NCBI GenBank assembly: GCA_011800155.1 | Contig: CM022369.1 | Span: forward strand, 3,224,001-3,288,000 | Source of the DNA: Flammulina velutipes | Lineage: Eukaryota > Basidiomycota > Agaricomycetes > Agaricales > Physalacriaceae | Length of the DNA stretch: 64,000 nucleotides | Direction of reading: 5' to 3' | Shown: in pieces, positions 25,152-35,230 of the stretch | Position numbering within the stretch: position 1 is the stretch's first letter | How the letters are laid out: every line of letters begins with the position of its first letter | Program-made: the position numbers and the translations under genes | Notes under the pieces: model-generated | What the model was told of the DNA's origin: nothing | The model's database searches: none | Seen by the model: the letters and a program-made list of their open reading frames with translations, nothing else

Positions 25152-28100
25152 ATGGAGCTCTACATCACCAAGATTCCCCACGGAGCGTCGTTCTCCGAAG
25201 TCCATAGTGCAATACGCGCAGAGCTGCACCGCCCCGCATACAGTCCCTTTCAGCCTTTAAACTTCCATGTCCGTCTTTTCTTGGATAAGCATGGGCGATC
25301 GCGAGGTATGGGCGTCCTGGCTTTGCGATCTCGCGATATCGCGTCCAAGTTTCTTCGCGAATACGGCAGCAGGGGGATCGTAGTCAGACGCACTACTCTC
25401 GCTTTGGCGGCGATCACACGACCTATCGACCAAACTATTCAGGAACGTATCCGCCGCTCCCCTTACATCGACAACACAGCTGCAGAACAACGCGAACGCC
25501 AAACTAATATGCTGAGGAAAAGTGGTGTTCCCTTCACCAAACTCCAGTTCGGCTGGGAATGTAGGGATAACAAGTTCTCTATCGAATGGGAGCATGTTTC
25601 GCGTGGGTGTTCCCTCACCTTCATCCCGGACTCTCGCCAAATACAGCTGGCTGTCACCACCAGGAATCACATTCTCATCCCACATTCACACCTTCTCTAT
25701 ATTTCTGCGCACTTGTCTCCGCACGACGACGAACCTGTCATATACATTTCTTGTCACACCCCTCCCTCTTTCTATCAAGTGTCCTGCAATCTAGTGGGTG
25801 ATTCTTCCCGTCTTCGGCGCTCCGCTCTGCCTTTGGAGGACTCTTCCAACGGTCGTCAGCATTCGGAGGTCGCGCCATACTGTTCCCTCTCCATCCGACT
25901 CGTCTGCGCTTCTCGTAGCGGTCCTTCGGCGTTCAGGCGTTTATCAGAGGAAGCAGGCCTCAGGGTAGTTGTCAACGGAGACCCATATCCCGCCGTTCGT
26001 CGTGACCTGTGGGCGGCCGATAAACTCCGCGCTTTTCATACATGGAGAGAACAGCTCGCCTTTTACGACGCTTACCTGGTGGAGAGCCTCTTAAGCAGTA
26101 TGGCTGTGGACCCCGGAGAGCTCCTAAGCTTGCAAAATGCAATAACACAACTTATAGCGGAAGGGGAGGCCAAAGGTCCTAGAGGAAGGGAGTACGTCGC
26201 TATGGTCATTCGTGACTTTGAACAGGAAGCGAAACTGTTCTACAAAGGGGACATATCACTGGCGACCTGTTTTCAACAAGCAAAAAAGCGTTGCTCACAC
26301 ACTAGTTTCCTCACCAGCCGGGACGACGACGGGATTTTTCTTTGCTTCCACGTCATCGTCACGCCTACCCAAATACGCTACGAAGGTCCCCTTCCCGAAC
26401 GTTCAAATCGTGTTATCCGCTCATATCCGTCAGAATATCATAAACACTTCATCCGTGTAACGTTCGTAGAGGAAGGCGGCTCCAAGAATCATTACAGTCG
26501 AGATTACGAGTTTTCGACGTGGATCCAGAACCGTATTGGCCCCTTCCTTCTGAATGGCATCATACTGGCAGGCCGGCACTTTAACTTCCTTGCATACTCC
26601 CAGTCGGCGCTCAAACACCACTCAGTCTGGTTCCTGCGGGACTTTACCTACGCCGGTACCCTCATCACCGTCCCACATATCATCGAAAGCTTAGGCGACT
26701 TTGACACGGAGCTCAAGCGTTGCCCAGCTCGGTATGCTGCACGCATCAGCCAGGGATTCACGACGACAGACCCGACCACTACCGAAGTGGAAGACATCCG
26801 TATCATCGACGACATAATAAGACGCGATCTCTGGACATGGAAGGAGTGGAATTTTACGGACGGCGTAGGCACAATGTCTCCGGAATTTGCAAGGCGAATT
26901 CATCATGAACGTCAGTCCCGCAAGAAGGGCGTACGGTTGTACATGGACGATTACCCTCGCGCTCTCCAGATTCGCTTTCTAGGATCCAAGGGCGTACTCA
27001 GTGTGGATCACACGCTGACGGGACGCACCGTCTGTCTTCGTCGCTCGATGATCAAATTTACTGGGACACCGTCAAAGAAGATTGAGATTGCTCAGGTTTT
27101 CGACAAGCCAAGGCCGTGAGTTGATGCATCACCTCAGAAGAAGATACTCATGATATTGTACAGTTTTTTTCTCAACCGACCGCTGGTCATGATTTTGGAA
27201 GGGCTTGGTGTGCGATACTCGGCCCTCAAGCATTATCAAGATGCTGCAGTAAAAAGTATAGACGAGTCAACATCTTCCATGAGAAATGCATCACTCTTTC
27301 TTACATCAATGGGCTTGCCGCATACCGCCTCCCTTCTATCCTTGGACGCCTATCGAAACTCGGTATACCTGATCTGAAGGATGACTTTTACATTACTGCG
27401 CTTCAGTATGCTCGAAACGATGCTCTTCGCGAGATCAAGTACAAAAGTACTTATCCGTCAACTTGCTTCTGCTTTTCTGACTGTACATCCTTTTAGGTCG
27501 AATCCCTATTCCTGGCGCATGGAACTTGGTTGGGGTTGCGGACGTGCACGGATTCTTGAAAGAGGGAGAAGTCTTTATCTGCATCCAGGAGACACAGGCT
27601 GGCCGCCCTAAATACTTTCGGGGCAGAGTGCTGGTTAGTAAATCACCTTGCATCCATCCTGGCGACATTCAGATTGCACATGCTATTGGGCGCCCACCCC
27701 GCGGTTCATGCTTTGAAGATGAGTCGCTACTCAATACACTGGTTTTTTCCACCCAAGGTGCATTTCTCTATCGTGCCATATCTAATGCCAGTGATGTTCA
27801 ACGTGACGACAGGAAGTCGGCCTTTATCCTCGTGTCTGGGTGGCGGGGACTTGGACGGCGATGAATATGCTGTAATCTCGCTTGCAGAACATCCAGGACT
27901 AACGATGACTCCCGTCACCCCGAGCGATTACACCCCCGCTGTCCGAAAAGTTATCACTGGGGAGTGCACACAATCTGACATTGCCCAATTCATCATGGAT
28001 TTCGTCACCAGCGACATCTTGGGATACATCTCTGTGACATGGAGGATCCTGGCCGATTTCAAGGGGATCTTCGACCCGGACTGCCTCAAGCTGGCGGATC

Positions 28101-28864
28101 TGCACAGTAACGCTGTGGACTTTGCAAAGTCCGGAACTCCCGTTTCGACTCGAGAAGTGCCGATGCGCCCAGCACTGCTACCAGACTGGTACGCACCGGA
28201 GACGATGGTGTTTCTTGACGAGGATAGGTATTACCGCAGTGAGAAGGCGGTTGGGAAGCTGTTTCGGGCTGTGGACCTTCCGGCGACTCGTACTGTCCTC
28301 GCAGCCCCGCGCCAGCATGCGTCACGGCCAGCCAGAAGGAATGGTAACATTGCCAAATTGTTCAACATCCAGTTCATCCCTATGCAGCCCCGCGAGACGT
28401 ATGGTTTGGTCTGGTCAAAAGTGTCAAAAAGGCTCAGTGGAGGTCCCCCATACAGAGCCAATACAGCCGCTATGCCTGCTATATTCCAGAAATACCGCTC
28501 GCTGCTCCAGAATATATGCAGCCTTCACACTATCACGCGAGAACGGGGTGCGATGCTCACAGAGGAGGAAGTCCTTGTTGGTACGATTGTGGCCAATACG
28601 TCTCAACCTGCGAAGCGGCAAGACCATATCGGCAAGGTCCGCGAGGAGAGCGCACTGTTGGTTAACGCTGTATGGGAGGAGATGATGAATAGTGGGGATG
28701 GGGATGCACGCCTTCTTATGTTGTATGTGGCGTGGAGGAATTGTTACCAGAGTGATGTGTTTGGTGCAAAGAGCTTTGCGTGGATTGCTTTGGGGGTTTG
28801 TTTGCAGACTATGGAAGAGATCGATGAAGAGATGCTAGCAGAGAGCTCTGTGAGTAGTGAGTAG
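25152..28864 (+). pseudogene. Cellular RNA-dependent RNA polymerase, copy 1, with 4-bp frameshifting deletion
   Basis: Eukaryotic RdRPs copy single-stranded RNA into dsRNA for small-RNA silencing. The exons by comparison with copy 2 are 25152-27115, 27164-27446, 27497-27757 and 27813-28864. The start MELYITKIPHGAS matches copy 2, and the catalytic DLDGD lies at 27848-27862 in CLGGGDLDGDEYAVIS. Exons 1 and 3 are exactly as long as in copy 2 (1964 and 261 bp), and exon 4 is 3 bp shorter (1052 versus 1055). Exon 2 is 283 versus 287 bp: four bases (GGGT) are missing between 27316 and 27317. The frame then stops at 27375-27377, about 120 codons before the DLDGD motif. Everything downstream is otherwise well preserved, so the lesion looks recent or is an assembly error. 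A truncated N-terminal product of about 725 residues is possible. Confidence 0.85.
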
Positions 28865-29093
28865 AGAATGACTTGTCACGTTTTGCTGAATAGTGTTGAA
28901 TAATCTAACTTGTTGCATGTTGGTAGGGCCCTTGTCCACAACATGGTAATATCTGGTAATCTCCATTGTCCAAAGCCCACGTTCTATTGTTCGGGGCTTC
29001 CAGCCGGATCACTGCATTGTTGACTTGTTTGCTCATAAGATTTTGAAATTTCATGAACAGCACCCTTGCTCTCTGTCTCCCACCATCAGCACC

Positions 29094-30665
29094 ATGGCAT
29101 CGCCTGTATACGAAGATACATTGGTCAACGACCCAGCCTTTTTTCACCTTACACGCACCAATGAGGCCCCACTTCCCGCTGAAGAAACTGTCTTTCTCGA
29201 CATGATCACCGCCTTGGAGGCGAAATTGGCCGCCACGGGAACATCCCTCGCACCTCTATCCGCAGAAACAGATACCGACGCTATCTGCTCCCTCCAAGCA
29301 GACAAGAAAGACATCCAAGAAGCAATTCAACGTCGCAAGGCTGTCCTCAGCGCAGTTCGACGCCTACCTTTCGAAATTCTAGGGCACATCTTCATGCATA
29401 CTCAGTCTGTGGAAGAAGAAGAAACAAAATGGACAATTGCACGAGTATGCAAAACCTGGCGCGCCAGCGCTCTGTCGTTCCCTCGCCTCTGGTCGTTCAT
29501 CACTATTCGCTACTATGGCTTCCATGATCATTCTAACCTATCTCGACTACCCACCCAACTTCGACTGGCACGTCAGAAACCTCTTTTTGTGGCCTTCTGC
29601 ATTTATTCCGCCGGAAGTGACTTATTCGGTGCTGCCGTGAAGCTTCTCTTAGAATGCGCCGACCGAATTCGATGGTTGAGGCTGGATGTTCCCAACCACT
29701 TCTTACCTGCCCTCCTACCGCTCAAGGGACACCTTCCTTCCTTGCTATCTCTCGCTATTGTCAACCAGGGTATCTTCCCATCCGCGAGCATAGACCTCTT
29801 CGCTCAGTGCTCTCAGCTCCGTGACGTGGAGACGTACGCCATTCCATCTCTCGACAGCGCCTTCACCGTCCCCTGGGCCAACGTGACCAGCTACACAGGT
29901 TTCTTCGGAAACTACACATTCCGCGCCAAGGATATACACCAAACAATCTCAATTCTGCAGAATGCGCCAAAGCTAGTCAATGCAGTCTTCCGCTTGAACG
30001 CAGGCGCAGGGGCACCAGGCAAGCGCCTTCGAATTCCCGTAGTGGAATGCGCCAATCTGCGCTTTTTACATGTAGCCGACGCGGACATTCGAACAAGCTC
30101 ACCCTTTCGCCGATTATTCGACGCACTTACCCTTCCTGCGCTATCCAACTTTGACGTTAGCGTCCATCCGAAGGTTGACAAAGCAAGGATGCTCGATTCC
30201 GATGTCTTCACGTCGATGGTTGATCTGGTCGAACGCTCTCGTTCTGCCCTTTACAAGATCTCTTATGAGCAGGGGTCTTTTCTTCCGGCGGACGTGGCTC
30301 GTCTTTTGCGTGTGACGCCAACACTCCGAACGTTCTCCGCGCTCAGAACACGAGTAACCGATGAGATAGTACGAGAACTCTTTAACGTGTCTTGTTCGCT
30401 GGAGCACATTACGCTTTCTGGATGCCTTCAATTTGACCCTCAGCTGTTTCTTGCTATGCTTCGAGCCCGGTCGGAGGTCAGACAGCTGGTTAAGTTGGAG
30501 CTAGATTGGATCACGTCGGCCGAACTTACGAGGGAAAGGGCGGATGAAGCGTTGAGAGTGATTTCTGAAGGTGTTGAGGCCATGGGTGATTCGAAGTTGA
30601 AGTTTTCTGGGAAGGTTACGGTTGTTTCTACTTGTGAATATACGAGTTTGAGGAGGTGTTCATAG
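29094..30665 (+). CDS. Agaric-type F-box protein 1
   Basis: A single-exon gene of 523 codons begins MASPVYEDTLVNDPAFFHLT. Residues about 20-80 form a helical segment rich in Glu/Ala/Lys. The F-box follows (RRLPFEILGHIFMHT, then VCKTWRASALSFPRLW). The rest is a leucine-rich, LRR-like C-terminal region. F-box proteins recruit targets to SCF ubiquitin ligases through Skp1; the target here is unknown. It starts 230 bp downstream of RdRP copy 1 on the same strand, the same arrangement as F-box 3 after RdRP copy 2. The promoter (TTTGAAATTTCATG) is shared with F-box 2. Its last 110 residues are nearly identical to F-box 2, except for a slightly longer, divergent tail after KFSGKVT. Confidence 0.85.
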   Translation: MASPVYEDTLVNDPAFFHLTRTNEAPLPAEETVFLDMITALEAKLAATGTSLAPLSAETDTDAICSLQADKKDIQEAIQRRKAVLSAVRRLPFEILGHIFMHTQSVEEEETKWTIARVCKTWRASALSFPRLWSFITIRYYGFHDHSNLSRLPTQLRLARQKPLFVAFCIYSAGSDLFGAAVKLLLECADRIRWLRLDVPNHFLPALLPLKGHLPSLLSLAIVNQGIFPSASIDLFAQCSQLRDVETYAIPSLDSAFTVPWANVTSYTGFFGNYTFRAKDIHQTISILQNAPKLVNAVFRLNAGAGAPGKRLRIPVVECANLRFLHVADADIRTSSPFRRLFDALTLPALSNFDVSVHPKVDKARMLDSDVFTSMVDLVERSRSALYKISYEQGSFLPADVARLLRVTPTLRTFSALRTRVTDEIVRELFNVSCSLEHITLSGCLQFDPQLFLAMLRARSEVRQLVKLELDWITSAELTRERADEALRVISEGVEAMGDSKLKFSGKVTVVSTCEYTSLRRCS

Positions 30666-30729
30666 TCACCATCTTCTCCTCCATAGACAATCGAACACTC
30701 TCAAATACATTGAAGATGTGAAGAATCAG

Positions 30730-30922
30730 CGACCTGCAGAATCTTCTTCCAGTCTTGCGCTCGCATCAATCAGCTCCTTGCGGTCCCGCCAGACTCCTTG
30801 AAAGCCGCCTTTGAGCCTAGGTTCCCAGCGTACGTCGGGTTCTCATTGGCAAACTTTTTCAGAAGCCCAAGGAATTAGTATCCGATGGATGCGCTGTAGT
30901 TCGCAGCGGTCAAAAAGTCCAT
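30730..30922 (-). pseudogene. Possible decayed gene fragment, unidentified
   Basis: On the minus strand from an ATG at 30922, a protein-like frame reads MDFLTAANYSASIGY, an in-frame TAA (30875-30877), then FLGLLKKFANENPTYAG. It continues to a second stop. The next frame then gives ELIDASARLEEDSAGR. The two lesions within protein-like sequence suggest a relic. I could not recognise the parent family, and chance is not excluded. Confidence 0.3.
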
Positions 30923-31076
30923 GGCGAGTGTTGGGGCCAAGGAATCTCCTATGCAGACTGGTTGATGAGGCTAACCCGAATCAGCTTGTCGCTGATTACT
31001 GCCCCGTATCGGGGGGAGGGCGACTTAATATTATACGAACGAGTGCGATACACCAAACAACCTCTCATTCGTCTGA

Positions 31077-32368
31077 TCAAAATGTGCTAGCCGCCCCACC
31101 AGCGCCCCTCCACCACCGCACCACACCATCCTCCCCGCCAGTAACGAAAGCCCCAGCCCCAGCAGCAGAAGGTTTAGGCCTCCAAGACACAGACCAAACC
31201 TCCCCACTATCTTGAACGGTAGACACCGCAGCACGAGCTGCAATGTCCCACACTTTTACTGTTTTATCGGCTGAGCTGGAGGGTGCGTTAGAGGAGAAAA
31301 CAAAATAAGCAAAGAAGTGATTTACCCAGATAGACCGAGTCTGTTATCGGGGGAGATATCCACGCTGAGGACCCAGGAGGAATGTCCGGTAAATGAGGCG
31401 ACGGTGCCGCCCGTCGCGCGCACATCGTGCAAGACGAGACGTTTATCTTCTGATGCGCTCATGAGGAGCTGCAGTGGGCGTTAAAAAAGGGAGAGATGGA
31501 AGCTGTGAGACGAGACGGAACGCACGCTACTGTCCGGACTCCACGCAAGATCGCGAACTGCCATCGCATGCGACGAGAAGGTCGTCGCGAGCGCGTTGGA
31601 TTCCAAGTCAAAGACGTATATCTGGCCGGATTCGCTGGAGAGTGCGACGCGTCTGCCATCGGGGCTCTATGAATGTCAGGATTGAGTGTGAAGTGGATGG
31701 AACTGTCGGACACACATGGATGCATTTAAAGCCGAACTTCGTTCGTCCAGAAGTCAACGTCGACAGCCGCTTCCCGAAATCTTTCCCTGGGTGGGCAGAG
31801 TGGATCGTGACGTTCCCAGACGCGCCGGACGATGCATACGTCTCTCCTCGTGGGTTCAATGATACCGTCCAGGCTAGCAATAGGATAAACATCCATGCAA
31901 ATGAGTGAATCGAGGACATACAAGGTTCGATACCATCCCCCGACGCCCTGTTGTAACTTTCAAACTTGCCCACTACGTCCCCCGACACGAGGTCCCATAA
32001 GCACGTCAATCCTTCGATGGTGTTGTACAAAGCAGTCTTTGCGTCGGGAGACACGGACAAGGAGACGAGCCCGAGTGTATGCGCTGGGGGAAAGTCGTGG
32101 TTGGGACTGGGCGGCTTGGCTTCGCCCCCGCTCGTCCACTGCCGGATCGTTCCATCCGCGCTCGCTGATATCACAGTGTCTGCTTGGGTCCAGACGACGT
32201 CCCATATCGAGTCGGATTGCGCTGTCGAAATGGATTAGGTAGCTGCAGCCAGTAGGAAGAGAACAGCGCCCACGGGGATGGCAATCGTGTGCAGCAAGGA
32301 ATGCGAGACTCTGTGCTTATCGCTTTATTAAGAGTTGTAGGAATTGGAAGGAAGAACGGGCTTACCAT
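31077..32368 (-). CDS. SKI8: SKI8/WDR61-like WD40 repeat protein
   Basis: SKI8 is the WD40 subunit of the cytosolic SKI complex that feeds mRNA to the exosome for 3'-5' decay; WDR61 relatives also join the PAF1 complex. The ATG at 32366-32368 is followed at once by a GTAAGC intron. Exon 2 then gives MSLAFLAAHD and, after another intron, SIWDVVW followed by a WD blade (VISASADGTIRQW). Further blades include GLTCLWDLVSGDVVGKFESY, YASSGASGNVTIH and SSSADKTVKVWDIAARA. The last is TGGEDGVVRWW before the TGA at 31077-31079. About seven exons, length near the family's usual 300 or so residues. It lies in the spacer between the inverted RdRP arms, convergent with F-box 1. Symbol assignment rests on overall blade pattern. 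Confidence 0.75.
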
Positions 32369-32476
32369 TGTCGAGACGCGTTGTTTGGCGGTGGTTAGAG
32401 GCAGCGATACGTCCGATCAAACAAACCGTACAACAGACCCATATGTAAAATTTTCAAAAGTTCAATTCTAACTACT

Positions 32477-34475
32477 TTATTTTCCCCACCAACCACCCAA
32501 CAAGCCACTCAACGAGCCCTTGCTGCTACTGCTGGGAGGCAAGTGCGGCTCCGGCGTCTTCTCCCTGATAACTTCCTCCTCAACCAGCCTCGTCTTCTCA
32601 GGCTGCGCGCTCTCCTGCTTAATCAACTGCTCATCAGGAACTTCCAGCCCCGCCCTCCTCATCAACCCCTCCATATCCAACTCCACATAGTTCAGCGCAA
32701 TGTTAAAGAACGGCGGCTTCTTATACGTCTTCGGGTCCTGGTCCTTCGATCCACCATTGTACGCGAGCCACTCCTTCCTGGCCAGACGCTCGTCAGCCGT
32801 AACCTCAGCCTGGTGGTGGCTGATTTCGTCCGCACCAAGTGGAAAGAAAGAGAGCTCCGGCGAAGCGGCGGGCGAAATCGATAGATGCGATTGGGTCTCG
32901 CGGACGTGGATGGATGAATGTTTGTATAGCGTCAGAGTCTGCGCGTATTGTTTGACGGAAGAGAAGCAGCGCGCGAGGTGGAGACAGCGCTCGGCCTTGG
33001 TGAACGATATACGAGCGTCCACGCCTGATGATAAATCGGGATTGTCATCCACAATGCTGAGCGCGCGCATCTGGTTGAGGGACTGCATGATGGTATCTAG
33101 CAGTTTGACGATGGCGGGGTATACACGCCCATCCGTTTGATCCACGTTTTGGGCCTTGGTGGAAGTTTTCGAAGACGGGGTGGGTAACAAAGCCTGGAGC
33201 AGACGTAGATCGCGCTGAACACGACGCGACAGCAGCTGGTACACGATGTACGCGTGGATGAATGATATGTCGCGGGAGCCGCTTGGTGCAGACGACGCCG
33301 CGGTCTAAACAGAAGATGAGTAAATACATAACATGATTAACTTTGAATCTCGCCTGGTGCGCCTCTACAAGTTTCCTCGCGACCTCTTCTGCGTCACTCA
33401 ACGCGTGAAGAATGGCATCGTAGGCTGCAACACTTTTCTTGTTCGACTTTGCCTGGCCGTCGACCGCCAGTTTGGCTTGCGCTTCTTGGACTTTCAAAAA
33501 GACGTCCACCAACTCTGGGTTGCGCACGGGGACAGGCTCGCCATCCCAGATGATTTCCTCCAATTTGCGCCTCTTGGTCGCGTCTCCTCCTGATCCTTCG
33601 GTTCTGAATACCTCCAACAGTTTGTCACATCCTTCTACGAGGGAGTTCCTGTGCTTTCCTGCGACTTCCGCAACGATCTTGTCGATGTTGTAGGCTTCTG
33701 ATCGACCAAGTTCGTGGGCGCAGTAACGTATTTCAGGCCCAATTTCATCTGCGAATAGGGTAGCCAGTGCTTGGTCTCTGCTGGTGCGCGCTGCACCAGC
33801 CAGTTCGTCCAAAAGCTGTCTCGCTACACTGAGCTGCACCAGCGCGTCCTCGAAATCTTCCCGATAGCGTAGGAATCTTCCGTTCAGGATGAGCGTGTAC
33901 ACAGTAACTTCCAGGAGACTTTCGGCTGACAGGCGAGAGTCGGCGTATAGAGCTTGGGAATGCGATAGAAGTTGTGTGGACCAGTTTACGCTTCGCCTGA
34001 ATCGTCCCGTAGCGGTGTGGCGGAGCGTCCTGGAGTTATCTTCGTCCTTGCGGGACTGGGCAAGAAGTTCTTGGGAGTAAGCCCAGGCGCGCTCGGCTTC
34101 CATGAGGAGGAGTTGTAGACTGGATGAGAGAATTTTAGCACGGTTATTGGGATATGGGGGACACGTACTGTCCGTCCTTGATTATCTCTGTTTTAAGCGG
34201 AGGTAATTTCTTGAAATCGCGTCCTTTGCCATGGGTCAACTTGAGGGAGGAACGTAGACGATGCGTCCTGTTTGCGCAATGTTTCCTGGTAACGGATCTT
34301 GAGCATCCAAAAGGCCAAATAGTCACTTTAACTGACCTGTATCGTGCAAAGTCATGATAGCGCAATCCATACGCGTTGCGCTGCTCGTTGGAATGTTGTA
34401 ATGCTAATAAGCTATCAGTATTATGCCTTAACGAAGCTGAATTATCCAACCTCTGAAATTGACGTTGTCAGCCAT
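32477..34475 (-). CDS. SRP68: Signal recognition particle subunit SRP68
   Basis: SRP68 binds SRP RNA with SRP72 and acts in co-translational targeting to the endoplasmic reticulum. The start (ATG 34473-34475) gives MADNVNFR, then across an intron ALQHSNEQRNAYGLRYHDFA, followed by KHCANRTHRLRSSLKLTHGK, the conserved N-terminal RNA-binding pattern. A long helical middle follows (MEAERAWAYSQELL, EIRYCAHELGRSEAYN). The C-terminal third ends in KKPPFFNIALNYVELDMEG, a hallmark of the family near the SRP72-binding end, and a Gly/Ser/Trp tail (LLGGWWGK). Five or so exons. The intron near 33.3 kb was checked by frame. The head overlaps a small plus-strand frame. Confidence 0.9.
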
Positions 34476-34860
34476 GGTAGTCGAGAGCAAGAAGCAAGTA
34501 CCGCTTTTGGGAACATCATTCTTGACCATGAACTCACCAGAACCAATCTCGCCGTCTCTATCGTCAACGTCGTCCACATCGCCCCCACCAGACGAAATAT
34601 TCTTCCTCGAGCCAACGCAGTTCCCAGCAGACAGCTCGTCGCCGTCGTTACTCGCTGGATCGTCCCAGGCAGCTCAAGCCTCGTCGTCCTTCAAGCGCCG
34701 CACATTCAGTGGCAAGACCAACCGCGATTCCAAGGCTGCAAGACGCGAGGGCTCTGGGAAAGTCATGGTAGGCGGCTCTGGATCTTGGGATAAGGAGGGC
34801 CCGGGCAGGAAGGAGGATATGATTGATAATGCCTGGGTTGATTTTCTTAGAAAGGGTTAG
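34474..34860 (+). CDS. Small hypothetical Ser/Pro-rich protein
   Basis: A 128-codon frame begins at the ATG at 34474, or 110 codons at 34528 (MNSPEPISPSLSS). It is Ser/Pro/Thr-rich, then basic (KRRTFSGKTNRDSKAARREG), and ends in NAWVDFLRKG. The shift from low complexity to a charged, aromatic end looks coding rather than random. It has no family that I recognise. The ATG at 34474 overlaps the SRP68 start codon in the palindrome CCATGG (34472-34477), so the downstream ATG is the more likely start. Only a short divergent promoter is possible. Confidence 0.5.
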   Translation: MVVESKKQVPLLGTSFLTMNSPEPISPSLSSTSSTSPPPDEIFFLEPTQFPADSSSPSLLAGSSQAAQASSSFKRRTFSGKTNRDSKAARREGSGKVMVGGSGSWDKEGPGRKEDMIDNAWVDFLRKG

Positions 34861-35230
34861 TTTATTGCGTTCTGTACGATTCTTCGATGTCTTATCTGCT
34901 TCTAGAGATTGGGGATCCGTTCTCTGCTATATAGATTTGTCTTGTCGTAATCAAAGTTCTCGTGAGTCCTTCGTCTATAACTTTCTAAATCTAATCCCTG
35001 ACTATCCTGCTAGACGTGTTCCTTGCTATCCATGTATCATCATCTCAATCGACTTTGTTGCCCACTATCTTCTCAACTAAAGCTATCAGGCGAGGCATCT
35101 AGAGAACTGGAACTTCGGAGACTTATGTCTTGGTATCGAAATCTTCTGCAGAGATAATATATAGCGGCTGGTAGCGCGCGCGCCCCCCAAAATTGATGTA
35201 TGTATTCACAACGTATGCCTATCAATTATC
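34861..35230. other. Convergent intergenic region, no gene seen
   Basis: Only the 3' flanks of the small hypothetical gene and F-box 2 lie here. There is a short GC-alternating stretch (GCGCGCGCGCC) near 35.18 kb. Confidence 0.45.

Larger units (their letters stand above)
25010..30665 (+). repeat. Left arm of the RdRP-F-box inverted duplication
   Basis: This block corresponds in reverse orientation to about 38680-44435. Homology starts in the RdRP upstream region (GATGGAGGACT near 25.01 kb, partner near 44.43 kb) and runs through four matching exons and the gap. It continues through the F-box promoter and coding region. The order (RdRP, about 230 bp gap, F-box, same strand) is the same in both arms. 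Confidence 0.85.

Noticed and set aside
31474..31908. Plus-strand frame opposite SKI8
   Set aside because: WD40 blades on the minus strand explain this region; the plus frame has no conserved features and crosses SKI8 introns.
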